DNA of 32,570 nucleotides from the NCBI RefSeq assembly GCF_003244875.1, contig NZ_LXXZ01000037.1, positions 1 through 32,570 on the forward strand, given 5' to 3'. The translations under genes and the position numbers were made by a program. The notes under the pieces were generated by a model. The model made no database searches. It was given only the letters and a program-made list of their open reading frames with translations, and was not told the origin of the DNA. Below, piece after piece: positions 16,142-23,791 of the stretch (within the stretch, counting starts at the first letter, position 1; every line of letters starts with the position of its first letter). This DNA comes from Stenotrophomonas sepilia. Its GTDB lineage: Bacteria; Pseudomonadota; Gammaproteobacteria; Xanthomonadales; Xanthomonadaceae.

Positions 16142-16800
16142 AAATGAAACTGATCCCCGCCCTGCTCGCCTCGGCGCTGCTGATGGCCACCCCGTTCCTT
16201 GCCCAGGCCCAGGCGGCCGCCCCCGCCGCTGCCGCAGCGCAGGGCCAGGCCGGCAAGGTGGTGATCGATGCCAGCACGCGCATCCTCACCACGCTGCAGC
16301 AGCGCCGCAGCGAGTTCAGCAGCAACCCGGCCAGCCTGCGCAGCTACATCGACAGCGAACTGAACCGCACCTTTGACCGCGACTATGCGGCACGCCTGGT
16401 GCTGGGCACGCACGCCCGCGGCGCCTCGGATGCCGACATCAAGCTGTTCGCCGATGCCATGGCCGACAGCCTGATGCAGCGCTACGGTTCGACCCTGCTC
16501 AACATCCAGGGCAAGCCGAGCTTCCGTCTGAAGGGTGAGAGCCCGCTGCCGGGCAACCGCGGCGTGCGAGTGACCACCGAACTGGTGCGCGCCGGCAGCG
16601 AACCGACCCCGGTCGAGTACTGGATGCGCAACGTCAACGGCCAGTGGAAGATCTTCGACGTCAACATCGAAGGCATCTCCTACGTGCAGACCTTCCGCAA
16701 CCAGTTCGATACTCCGCTGCGCCAGAAGGGCATCAAGCAGGTGGCCAGCGAGCTGCACAGCGGCAGCATGCAGGCCGGGCCGGCGGGCAATGGCAAGTAA
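16138..16800 (+). CDS. mlaC: Periplasmic phospholipid-binding protein MlaC
   Basis: Soluble shuttle carrying phospholipid between MlaA at the outer membrane and MlaFEDB at the inner membrane. 220 aa. A Sec signal (KMKLIPALLASALLMATPFLAQAQA) is followed by an Ala-rich linker and the Tol_Tol_Ttg2/MlaC domain (about residues 40-205). Family landmarks are FDRDYAARLVLG near residues 79-90, ADAMADSLMQRYGSTLL, VTTELVRAG and the C-terminal WMRNVNGQWKIFDVNIEGISYVQTFRNQF, which is diagnostic. Coupled to mlaD (ATGA) and overlapping mlaB by 11 bases. Confidence 0.95.
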   Translation: MKMKLIPALLASALLMATPFLAQAQAAAPAAAAAQGQAGKVVIDASTRILTTLQQRRSEFSSNPASLRSYIDSELNRTFDRDYAARLVLGTHARGASDADIKLFADAMADSLMQRYGSTLLNIQGKPSFRLKGESPLPGNRGVRVTTELVRAGSEPTPVEYWMRNVNGQWKIFDVNIEGISYVQTFRNQFDTPLRQKGIKQVASELHSGSMQAGPAGNGK

Positions 16801-17101
16801 CGCACTGGCGCTGCTGGAAGGCGACACCCTGCGCCTGCGCGGGGTGCTCGACCGTGCCGCGGTGATTGCACTGTGGCCGCAACTGCAGGCCCTGCCAGCC
16901 AAGCTGGCGCGGCTGGAGCTGGGCGAGGTCGAGCGCGTGGACAGCGCCGGCCTGGCCCTGCTGGCCGAACTGGCCTCCCGGGCACGCAAGGCGGGCCATG
17001 CGCTGGCCATTTCCGGCGCGCCGGCCGGCTTCAACGAGCTGAGCGCGGCCTACCGGCTGTCGCCCGACCTGGACTTCAACGCTACTTCTGCTGCGAGCTG
17101 A
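16790..17101 (+). CDS. mlaB: STAS-domain protein MlaB
   Basis: Small cytoplasmic STAS protein, 103 aa, that binds MlaF and is needed for assembly and activity of the Mla ABC complex. The sequence shows the STAS fold pattern: beta-rich start (GDTLRLRGVLDRAAV), the central ELGEVERVDSAGLALLAEL motif with Ser52 at the place of the conserved Ser/Thr, then RKAGHALAISGAP. The ATG at 16790 lies within the end of mlaC, giving an 11-base overlap. The gene ends one base before the mlaA start codon. Confidence 0.92.
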   Translation: MASNALALLEGDTLRLRGVLDRAAVIALWPQLQALPAKLARLELGEVERVDSAGLALLAELASRARKAGHALAISGAPAGFNELSAAYRLSPDLDFNATSAAS

Positions 17102-17102
17102 C

Positions 17103-18116
17103 ATGAACGTCGTACGCACTTTCCCCCTGATCCTCCTGGCCACCGCCCTGACCGCCTGTGCCGGCAAGCCCGCGCGCAGCGATGCACCGGTCGCCAGCAC
17201 CGTGGTCGCGCCCGGCCCTGCTGCCGAAGCGCCGGCCGCAACGGCCGATACCGGCGTGGTCGGTACTGCTCCGGTCGCTGCCGTGGCCAACCCGGCGACG
17301 CCTGCCGCTGCGGCGCCGACAGCTGCGCCGCAGGGCGCAGAGGCCAGCCCACCGACGACCGCAGCATCCTCCGCCGCCAGCGACGATGATTTCGACGCCC
17401 TGTACGGTGGTACCGGCGACACCGGCAGTGCGGCCGCCTATGACCCGTGGGAACCGTTCAACCGCAAGGTGCACAAGTTCAACAACGCGGTCGACCGTGG
17501 CATCGCCCGCCCGCTGGCCACGGCCTACACCCACGTGGTGCCACGCTTCGCGCGTACCGGCGTCAGCAACTTCTTCAGCAATCTGCGCGCACCGGTGACC
17601 ATCACCAACCAGCTGCTGCAGGGCCGCGGTGCCGATGCGTGGGACAGCCTCGGCCGCTTCCTGATGAACAGCACGCTGGGCATCGGTGGCCTGTTCGATC
17701 CGGCCAGCAAGGCGATGGTGCCGCGTCGCAATGAAGATTTCGGCCAGACCCTGGGTGCCTGGGGCTGGCGTCGTTCGCGCTACGTGGAACTGCCGTTCTT
17801 CGGCCCGCGTACCGTGCGCGATGTGTTCGGCCTGGCCGGTGACATCCCGTTGTCGCCGATCCGCCGCATCGAGGAAGACAAGGTCCGCATCGGCCTGCAG
17901 GGCCTGCAGCTGGTCGACACCCGCGCACAGCTGCTGGCGATCGATGATCTGCGCGACACCGCCGTGGACGAGTACTCGCTGGTGCGCGATGCGTGGATGC
18001 AGCGCCGCAACTACCAGATCGAGAACGACCTGCGCAGCAAGCGCGACCGCGGCCATGACGATGCCAATTCGCCGATCCCCGTGGATGCGATGCCGATGCC
18101 GAACTGGAGCAACTGA
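17103..18116 (+). CDS. mlaA: Outer-membrane lipoprotein MlaA (VacJ), with long Ala/Pro linker
   Basis: Outer-membrane component of the Mla pathway; it removes mislocalised phospholipid from the outer leaflet and hands it to MlaC. 337 aa versus about 250 in E. coli. A lipoprotein signal with lipobox LTAC (Cys19) is followed by a low-complexity Ala/Pro/Thr linker (about residues 27-93) and an acidic patch (SDDDFDALY). The VacJ domain runs from YDPWEPFNRKVHKFN (113-127) through FFSNLRAPVTITNQLLQG, DSLGRFLMNSTLGIGGLFDPA and EDFGQTLGAWG to a charged C-terminus. The extra length is nearly all linker. Last gene of the operon; a strong intrinsic terminator follows. Confidence 0.95.
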   Translation: MNVVRTFPLILLATALTACAGKPARSDAPVASTVVAPGPAAEAPAATADTGVVGTAPVAAVANPATPAAAAPTAAPQGAEASPPTTAASSAASDDDFDALYGGTGDTGSAAAYDPWEPFNRKVHKFNNAVDRGIARPLATAYTHVVPRFARTGVSNFFSNLRAPVTITNQLLQGRGADAWDSLGRFLMNSTLGIGGLFDPASKAMVPRRNEDFGQTLGAWGWRRSRYVELPFFGPRTVRDVFGLAGDIPLSPIRRIEEDKVRIGLQGLQLVDTRAQLLAIDDLRDTAVDEYSLVRDAWMQRRNYQIENDLRSKRDRGHDDANSPIPVDAMPMPNWSN

Positions 18117-18135
18117 TCGCTGCAACCCGTGCATG

Positions 18136-18166
18136 AAAAAACCCCGCCTCGGCGGGGTTTTCTTTT
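18136..18166. terminator. Intrinsic terminator, probably bidirectional, between mlaA and the peroxidase gene
   Basis: A-rich AAAACCCCGCC (18138-18148) pairs with GGCGGGGTTTT (18151-18161), then CTTTT. The stem is about 10 bp of mostly GC with A and T tracts on either side, so it can work for mlaA (plus strand) and for btuE arriving from the opposite strand. It is the only textbook Rho-independent terminator seen in the window. Confidence 0.9.
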
Positions 18167-18200
18167 CCGGCAGGTGCCAACCCGGATTGGCACGCTTTGC

Positions 18201-18746
18201 TCAGGCCACCAGCGCGGCCTCGATGGCGTCGCGCAGGCGCACGTCATCGGCCGCCACGTCCGGGGCAAAGCGTGCAATCACCTTGCCATCACGGCCGACC
18301 AGGAACTTCTCGAAGTTCCACAGCACCGCCGGTGCCGGATGGATCGGGATCTCCTTGCTGGCCAGGCGCTCGCGCAGCGGGCCTTCGCCGATCGACTGCG
18401 GCTGGGCGGCGGTCAGCTGCTGGTACAGCGGGTGGGTGTCATCACCGGCGACACTGATCTTGGAGAACATCGGGAAACTGACGTCGTAGGTGAGCTGGCA
18501 GAACTGCTGGATCTCCGCCTCGCTGCCCGGCTCCTGGCCAAGGAAGTTGTTGGCGGGGAAGCCCAGCACTTCCAGGCCCTGCGCATGCTTTTCCGCATAC
18601 AGCGCCTGCAGGCCTTCGTACTGCGGGGTCAGGCCGCACTTGGAGGCGACGTTGACCAGCAGCAGCACCTTGCCCTGGTAGTCGGCAAGCGAGGACGGCT
18701 GGCCGTCGATGGTGGTGAGGGGAATGTCCTGGATCGGGGTGCTCAC
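18201..18746 (-). CDS. btuE: Glutathione peroxidase family protein (BtuE-like)
   Basis: Thiol peroxidase reducing hydroperoxides, probably thioredoxin-dependent, 181 aa. Peroxidatic Cys37 lies in NVASKCGLTPQYEGLQ (Cys, not selenocysteine). Gln71 (GQEPGS), Trp143 and Asn144 (LWNFEKFLVGRDG) complete the catalytic tetrad. Cys83 (FCQLTYDVSFP) matches the resolving cysteine of yeast Gpx3. The usual FPCNQF motif reads FPANNF, so the middle cysteine is absent. No signal peptide, so it is cytoplasmic. Overall close to E. coli BtuE, despite that name's link to cobalamin. It converges on mlaA; a SMAG dimer lies about 57 bp upstream. Confidence 0.93.
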   Translation of the reverse strand: MSTPIQDIPLTTIDGQPSSLADYQGKVLLLVNVASKCGLTPQYEGLQALYAEKHAQGLEVLGFPANNFLGQEPGSEAEIQQFCQLTYDVSFPMFSKISVAGDDTHPLYQQLTAAQPQSIGEGPLRERLASKEIPIHPAPAVLWNFEKFLVGRDGKVIARFAPDVAADDVRLRDAIEAALVA

Positions 18747-18802
18747 GCGGGGCTCCGGCTACGGCGGGAATGGCCCACCAGCATAGCGCCGCGCGCGCTG
18801 TT

Positions 18803-18861
18803 GTAGAGCCGAAACCATGCTCGGCTGATGGCATGGCAGCCGAGCATGGGCTCGGCTCTAC
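18803..18861. repeat. SMAG REP inverted dimer
   Basis: GTAGAGCCGA-A-CCATGCTCGGCT (from 18803) faces the complementary copy ending CTAC at 18861. It lies between the stop of the lipoprotein gene (18871) and the start of btuE (18746), both on the minus strand. It is the only SMAG dimer in the window that is not at a convergent junction. Confidence 0.8.
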
Positions 18862-18870
18862 AGGACATCC

Positions 18871-19266
18871 TCAATCCACGCAGATCGTACCCTGCGCCTT
18901 GCCGTCCTCGATACGCTGGCGGCAACCGAAGTTCTGGCTGGCATCACGCTGGCAGGTACCGGACGCCGCATCACCGGCCACTGCCTCGCCTGCGGCCAGG
19001 CACTGGCCCGTGCAGTCGCTTTTGCGGCTGCAGGCCTTGCCGGCGTCGGCATAGGGAATCACGCATTGCTCGCGCTGCAGCCGGCCGAGCCGCTGCAGGG
19101 TGCCACCGGCGGCCTGGCAGTCGACGTCGCGTGCTTCGCGGTAGGCCTCGACCGCTTCGGGGGTGCTGGAGGCGGCCTGCGTGGTCGTGCCCACGGTCGT
19201 TGGCGCGCTGCCGCAGGCGGCGAGCAGCGCGGTCAGGACAAGGCTGGTGAAGCGGGGCAGGCGCAT
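18871..19266 (-). CDS. Small cysteine-rich lipoprotein, unknown function
   Basis: 131 aa. A short signal MRLPRFTSLVLTALLAAC ends in a lipobox (Cys18), so the product is probably an envelope lipoprotein. The mature part has a Thr/Ser/Ala linker to about residue 35, then a compact domain with eight cysteines (50, 68, 79, 85, 89, 105, 115, 129), enough for four disulfides; the densest cluster is CSRKSDCTGQC. I do not recognise a named family. The ATG at 19266 is preferred over one 14 codons upstream because it begins the signal peptide. It lies 71 bp downstream of rmuC on the same strand and may be co-transcribed. Confidence 0.75.
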   Translation of the reverse strand: MRLPRFTSLVLTALLAACGSAPTTVGTTTQAASSTPEAVEAYREARDVDCQAAGGTLQRLGRLQREQCVIPYADAGKACSRKSDCTGQCLAAGEAVAGDAASGTCQRDASQNFGCRQRIEDGKAQGTICVD

Positions 19267-19337
19267 GGCGGTACCTGGTCGAAGCGGACAGGCCGCCAGC
19301 ATACCCATCGGCGATGCAGGCGGCGTGTCAGCGTGGC

Positions 19338-20894
19338 TCAGGCCTCGTCGCCTTCGCCGTCACTGCCTTCCTCCTCGGCCACCGCATCACCCTCGGCCAG
19401 GTCGCCGAGCAGCGACTGCGCCTGTTCGGACGCCAGCGACTCCACGCCACGCAGGCGGCGTTCGATGGTGCGGGTCTTGCGGCTGGCCTCGCCGATGCTG
19501 CGGCCAACGGTAGTGATCTGCTTCTCGGCCTTTTCCAGGATGCCGGCGAACTTGCCGAACTCGCTCTTGACCGCACCCAGCAGGCTCCACACTTCGCTGG
19601 ATCGCTTTTCAATGGCCAGCGTGCGAAAGCCCATCTGCAGGCTGTTGAGCAACGCAGTGACCGTGGTCGGTCCGGCCACCACCACACGGTGCTCGCGCTG
19701 CAGCAGGTCAACCAGGCCCGGGCGCCGGATCACCTCGGCATACAGGCCTTCGGTGGGCAGGAACATCACCGCGAAGTCCGTGGTGTGCGGTGGCACGATG
19801 TACTTGTCGCAGATCGACTTGGCCTGCACGCGCACCGCGCGCTCCAGCTGGATGCCCTGCAGGCGCACGCCTTCGGCATCGCCCTGTTCCTGTGCGTCCA
19901 GCAGGCGCTCGTAGTCCTCGCGCGGGAACTTGGAGTCGATCGGCAGCCACACCGGCGTGTCGTCGCTGCTGCGGCCCGGCAGGCGCACGGCGATATCGAC
20001 CATCTCGCCACTATCCGGGCGCACCCTCACCGCACGCGCGTACTGTTCCTGGGTGAGTGTCTGCTCGAGGATGTTCTCCAGCTGCACTTCGCCCCAGCTG
20101 CCGCGGTTCTTGACGTTGGTCAGCACGCGCTTGAGGTCGCCCACGCCGGTGGCCAGCTGCTGCATCTCGCCGAGGCCACGCTGCACCTGTTCCAGGCGCT
20201 CGGAGACGAGCTTGAAGGAATTGCCCAATCGCGTTTCCAGCGTCGACTGCAGCTTCTCGTCCACGGTGTGGCGCATCTGCTCCAGCTTCTGCGCGTTGTC
20301 GTTCTGCAGCGCGCGCAGCTGTTCCTCCAGCGTGGCACGCATCTCGGCGATGCGCTGCTCGTTGCGCTGTGTCAGTTCCTGCAGGCGCAGGCCCAGACTG
20401 TCGGTCAGGCGCTGCTGCGACAGCGCGCCCTCCTCGCGGCCCTTGCGTGCATCGTCCACCAGGGTCTGGCGCAGCGCCCCGAGCTGGGTATCGGTGCGCG
20501 CAGTGAGCTCCTGCAGCTGCTGGCCAAACGCATGGATGCGTGCCTCCTGCTGCTGGCCGAAGGTCTCCAGCTGACCGCGCAGTTCCTGCAGCCGCTGCCC
20601 CATCAATGCTGCGCCGCGCTGCTGGCTATCGGCCACTTCAGCGCGCGCTTTGCGGGCATCTTCGCCCAGCGCTTCGCGCAGCAGGTCCAGGCGCTGATCG
20701 GTGCGGGTGGACAGATCGGTCAACGCGCGGGCGAAGCCATCGAGCTGTTCGCGCAGTTCGCTGCGCCCGGCGCGCGCCTCCTCGCGCACGGCCTGTTCCA
20801 GGCGGTCATGCGGCGGGCGGCGCAGCAGGGCGACCAGCTGCAGGATGAGCACGGCCAATAGAAGGCCGGCAATGAGCAGGTATTCGGTTTGCAT
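19338..20894 (-). CDS. rmuC: DNA recombination protein RmuC
   Basis: RmuC-family protein, 518 aa, linked in E. coli to limiting recombination at inverted repeats; biochemical activity is not well settled. One N-terminal membrane anchor (TEYLLIAGLLLAVLILQLVALL, residues 3-24), a very long Gln/Arg/Glu-rich coiled coil (about 35-260), then the RmuC domain with NVKNRGSWGEVQLENILEQ, LPGRSSDDTPVWLPIDSKFPREDYERL, FLPTEGLYAEV and VAGPTTVTALLNSLQMGFRTLAIEKRS. The C-terminus is acidic and presumably disordered. The ATG at 20894 begins the anchor helix; the frame is open upstream only because it runs antisense to the transferase gene. The gene is divergent from that gene with 45 bp between starts. Confidence 0.95.
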   Translation of the reverse strand: MQTEYLLIAGLLLAVLILQLVALLRRPPHDRLEQAVREEARAGRSELREQLDGFARALTDLSTRTDQRLDLLREALGEDARKARAEVADSQQRGAALMGQRLQELRGQLETFGQQQEARIHAFGQQLQELTARTDTQLGALRQTLVDDARKGREEGALSQQRLTDSLGLRLQELTQRNEQRIAEMRATLEEQLRALQNDNAQKLEQMRHTVDEKLQSTLETRLGNSFKLVSERLEQVQRGLGEMQQLATGVGDLKRVLTNVKNRGSWGEVQLENILEQTLTQEQYARAVRVRPDSGEMVDIAVRLPGRSSDDTPVWLPIDSKFPREDYERLLDAQEQGDAEGVRLQGIQLERAVRVQAKSICDKYIVPPHTTDFAVMFLPTEGLYAEVIRRPGLVDLLQREHRVVVAGPTTVTALLNSLQMGFRTLAIEKRSSEVWSLLGAVKSEFGKFAGILEKAEKQITTVGRSIGEASRKTRTIERRLRGVESLASEQAQSLLGDLAEGDAVAEEEGSDGEGDEA

Positions 20895-20939
20895 GGGGCA
20901 AGTGTAGGCTGGCCGAGTCTCAGCTGCTGCGTCAGGACC

Positions 20940-21545
20940 ATGCTCGCTCTGTACGGAAAGCCCACCTCCATCAACGTGCGCAAGGTGCTGTGGCTGTGCG
21001 CCGGCCTCGACCTGCCACTCCAACACGAGCCAGAACCACCGGCGGACCTGCTGGCCACGTTGAATCCGAACCGGCAGGTGCCGGTCCTGCGCGATGGCGG
21101 CTTCGTGCTGTGGGAATCGAACAGCATCTGCCGCTACCTGGCCGTACGTGCTGGCCGTGATGACCTGCTGCCCGGCACGGCGCAGGGCCGCGCCCGGGTC
21201 GAGCAGTGGATGGACTGGCAGGCCAGCGACCTCAACAGCGCCTGGCGGCACGTGTTCATGGCGCGCGTGCGGCGGCACCCGGACTACCCGGACGATGCCC
21301 GCGCCGAGGCCAGCCTGGCGCAGTGGAACCACTTGATGGGCGTACTCGACACACAATTGGCCGGTGGCCACTGCCACGTGACGGGCAACGCCTTCACCCT
21401 GGCCGACATCGTGCTCGGGCTATCGGCCCAGCGCTGGCGCAGCACGCCCGGCAACAAGCCCGTGCTGCCACACCTCTCGGCGTGGTTCGAACGGCTGCGC
21501 GAGCAGCCCGGTTTCGCCACCCACGTCGACAACGGCGTGGCCTGA
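20940..21545 (+). CDS. Glutathione S-transferase family protein
   Basis: Cytosolic GST-like enzyme, 201 aa. The thioredoxin-like N-domain shows the putative glutathione-activating Ser10 (KPTSINVRKV), the cis-proline motif QVPVL (46-50) and the gamma-glutamyl contact pair Glu59-Ser60 (WESNSI). The all-helical C-domain includes FTLADIVLGL, the usual N-capping box of helix 6. The subclass resembles beta/theta-like bacterial GSTs. The ATG at 20940 is chosen because it immediately precedes the first beta strand; upstream codons would extend into the rmuC start. Substrate unknown; xenobiotic or peroxide conjugation is inferred. Confidence 0.88.
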   Translation: MLALYGKPTSINVRKVLWLCAGLDLPLQHEPEPPADLLATLNPNRQVPVLRDGGFVLWESNSICRYLAVRAGRDDLLPGTAQGRARVEQWMDWQASDLNSAWRHVFMARVRRHPDYPDDARAEASLAQWNHLMGVLDTQLAGGHCHVTGNAFTLADIVLGLSAQRWRSTPGNKPVLPHLSAWFERLREQPGFATHVDNGVA

Positions 21546-21553
21546 GGGGAAGT

Positions 21554-21615
21554 GCCGGCCGCTGTTAGCAGGTGTCGACCTGGGTCGACACGGTGGATCC
21601 ATGCCATTCGTGGAT
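21554..21615. repeat. Remnants of several SMAG-type palindromes
   Basis: Three different dyads lie in tandem after the GST gene. First is a truncated GTGCCGGCCGCTG half-element (about 21553-21565). Second is a perfect 9-bp dyad GTGTCGACC-TG-GGTCGACAC (21572-21591). Third is a decayed ATCCA...TGGAT element (21597-21615). They resemble, respectively, the subtypes intact at 26482, a GTCGAC subtype, and the one at 4798. Confidence 0.6.
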
Positions 21616-21623
21616 GAATCTCT

Positions 21624-21691
21624 GTAGAGCCGAGCCCATGCTCGGCTGAGCGGCGTGCGCTGACGGCAGCCGAGCGTGGGCTCGGCTCTAC
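21624..21691. repeat. SMAG REP inverted dimer between convergent genes
   Basis: GTAGAGCCGAGCCCATGCTCGGCT (start 21624) faces a copy ending in CTAC at 21691, separated by about 20 bp. Together with the remnants just upstream it fills the junction between the GST gene and the convergent oxidoreductase gene. Confidence 0.8.
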
Positions 21692-21706
21692 AGGAAAAAC
21701 CGGGCC

Positions 21707-22714
21707 TTACCAGCCTTCCAGCACGATCTTGCCCTTGGCGCGCTGGCTTTCCAGCAGCGCGTGGGCGCGCCGCAGGTTGGCCGCGTCGATGCGCCCGAAG
21801 TGCTCGCCCAGGGTGGTCTGCAGCACGCCCGTGTCGATCAGCTCGGCCACACGGTTCAACAGGTCGTGCTGGCGCTGCATGTCGGCGGTGCGGTACAGCG
21901 GCCGGGTGAACATCGACTCCCAATGCAGTGACAGCGCCTTGCGCTTGAGCGCCATCACGTCCACCTGGCCCGGGTCATCGATCAGCCCCAGTTGGCCCTG
22001 CGGTGCCAGCAGTTCCACGATCTGCGCGTAGTACTGGTCGGAGTGGGTCAGGCTGGCGACATGCTGCACCTCGCTGATGCCGAGCCGCGCCAGTCCCTCG
22101 GCCAGCGGCAGGCTGTGGTCGATCACGTGGTGTGCCCCCATTGCGTACGTCCAGTCCTGGGTATCCGGGCGCGAGGCGGTGCCGATCACGGTCAGCCTGG
22201 TCAGCTTCCGTGCCAGCTGCACCAGGATCGAACCGACACCACCGGCAGCACCGATCACCAGCAGGGTCTGGCCTTCGCCACCACCCTCCGGGATGCGCAG
22301 GCGGTCGAACAGCAGCTCCCAGGCGGTGATTGCAGTCAGTGGCAACGCTGCGGCGGCGGCATCGTCGAGACTGGCCGGCTTGCGCCCGACGCTGCGCTCA
22401 TCCACCAGCTGGTACTGCGCATTGCTGCCCGGGCGGTCGATGACGCCGGCGTAGTAGACCGCGTCGCCGGGCTGGAACAGGGTCACCTCGCTGCCCACCG
22501 CATCAACAATGCCGACCGCATCCCAGCCCAGCACGCGCGGGCCATCGGTGGCCACGCCGCGGCGGACCTTGGTGTCGACCGGGTTCACCGCCACCGCGCG
22601 TACCGCCACCCGCAGGTCACGCGGGCCGGGCTGCGGCAGTTCCAGTTCAATATCGATCAGGGCCTGGGCATCATCGATCGGCAGGCCGGCTTGGGTGTAG
22701 GCAATGGCGCGCAT
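21707..22714 (-). CDS. Zinc-type alcohol dehydrogenase-like / NADPH:quinone oxidoreductase family protein
   Basis: Medium-chain reductase, 335 aa, predicted to reduce quinones or activated alkenes with NAD(P)H. The GroES-like N-domain has AVNPVDTKVRRG (Asn44-Pro-Val-Asp47) and GWDAVGIVDAVG. The Rossmann domain has GAAGGVGS (155-162). There is no cysteine anywhere in the protein, so no catalytic or structural zinc site of the classical type; this places it in the quinone-oxidoreductase-like ZADH branch. The ATG at 22714 gives the expected MRAIAYTQAGLP start. It is transcribed away from the LysR gene across 91 bp, the usual arrangement for a LysR-controlled target. Confidence 0.88.
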   Translation of the reverse strand: MRAIAYTQAGLPIDDAQALIDIELELPQPGPRDLRVAVRAVAVNPVDTKVRRGVATDGPRVLGWDAVGIVDAVGSEVTLFQPGDAVYYAGVIDRPGSNAQYQLVDERSVGRKPASLDDAAAAALPLTAITAWELLFDRLRIPEGGGEGQTLLVIGAAGGVGSILVQLARKLTRLTVIGTASRPDTQDWTYAMGAHHVIDHSLPLAEGLARLGISEVQHVASLTHSDQYYAQIVELLAPQGQLGLIDDPGQVDVMALKRKALSLHWESMFTRPLYRTADMQRQHDLLNRVAELIDTGVLQTTLGEHFGRIDAANLRRAHALLESQRAKGKIVLEGW

Positions 22715-22805
22715 GGCAGCGGTCCAGTGGGGAAGGAGGCGACAGGTTGCGCCGCACGCGGTCCCTCGGAAAGGCGCAGAATCGGGCAGCACTTTCACTC
22801 TGGCG

Positions 22806-23777
22806 ATGAAGATGATCCGCTTCGACGATCTGCAGCTGTTCGTCCGTACTGCCGCACTGGGCAGCTTCTCGCAGGCGGCCCGCGAAGCCGACCTGCTGCC
22901 GGGGCAGGTTGCTGCGGCGGTGGCGCGGCTGGAACGCGAGCTGGACCTGCGCCTGTTCGTGCGCACCACGCGCAGCCTGCGCCTGACCGGCGAGGGGGCG
23001 CTGTACCTGCCGTATGCGCAGGAGGTGCTGGCCACCCTGCGCGAGGGCCAGGCGCGCGTGCAGGGCGAAGACACCGAACTGCACGGCACCCTGCAGCTGT
23101 CGGCGCCGTCGGACTTCGGTCGAAATCTGCTGCTGCCCTGGCTGAGCGCCTTTCGCGCCGCGCACCCCCGGCTGCGCCTGCACCTGCGCCTGTCCGACGA
23201 AGTGGCCGACGTGTTCCGCGACCCGGTCGACGTGGCCATCCGCATCGGCCACTTCGACGACGCCAACTACGTCGCCCTGCCCCTGCTGGAAGGCAATCGG
23301 CGCGTACTCGCGGCGTCACCCGACTATCTGCAGCGGCGCGGCACGCCCACCCGCCTGGAAGATCTGCGCGAGCATGATTGCCTGGTCTACCAGCTCAGTG
23401 GCCGCGCCTATGATCGCTGGTCGTTCGAGGTCGACGGGCGCCGCAGCGTGATTCCGGTGCGCGGCCCGCTGGTCTGCGATGACGCCGATGTGGTGCGGCG
23501 CTGGGCGGTGGCCGGCGAAGGCATCACCTACAAATCCTGGCTGGACCTGCGCGAGGATGTGCTCGCAGGGCGCCTGCAGCTGCTGCTCGACGGCATCGGC
23601 AGCCACATACCGTTGCAGCTGGTCTGCCCGCACCGCAAACAGTTCTCGCCGGCGGTGCGGCAGCTGCACGCGCAGCTGCGCCAGCACCTGCAACCTCTGC
23701 TGTCTGGCATGCCCGAGGGTCCTGCCGGCCCCCTGTCGCCAGTCCCGGCGCTGGCCGACAATGGCGGCCCCCCGTAA
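22806..23777 (+). CDS. LysR-family transcriptional regulator
   Basis: 323 aa DNA-binding regulator. The winged HTH occupies residues about 5-64 (DLQLFVRTAALGSFSQAAREADLLPGQVAAAVARLE, in sequence order), followed by the linker helix and a LysR-substrate domain (about 90-300) with DFGRNLLLPWL, DVFRDPVDVAIRIG and GEGITYKSWL. This pattern is typical of the AaeR/DmlR-like branch. The ATG at 22806 (or Met3) is chosen as it precedes the HTH. It is divergent from the oxidoreductase gene and 14 bp upstream of the LeuE-like exporter, so it probably controls one or both. I found no clear T-N11-A operator in the 91-bp spacer by eye. Confidence 0.92.
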   Translation: MKMIRFDDLQLFVRTAALGSFSQAAREADLLPGQVAAAVARLERELDLRLFVRTTRSLRLTGEGALYLPYAQEVLATLREGQARVQGEDTELHGTLQLSAPSDFGRNLLLPWLSAFRAAHPRLRLHLRLSDEVADVFRDPVDVAIRIGHFDDANYVALPLLEGNRRVLAASPDYLQRRGTPTRLEDLREHDCLVYQLSGRAYDRWSFEVDGRRSVIPVRGPLVCDDADVVRRWAVAGEGITYKSWLDLREDVLAGRLQLLLDGIGSHIPLQLVCPHRKQFSPAVRQLHAQLRQHLQPLLSGMPEGPAGPLSPVPALADNGGPP

Positions 23778-23791
23778 GAGAGAACGCCGCC

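Noticed and set aside
14011..16800. Toluene-tolerance (Ttg2) solvent efflux operon
   Set aside because: Older annotation of the same family. The MCE protein, STAS protein and linked MlaA fit phospholipid transport.
20895..21377. N-terminal extension of rmuC
   Set aside because: It would overlap the whole first half of the GST gene on the opposite strand. The true RmuC anchor helix begins at 20894.
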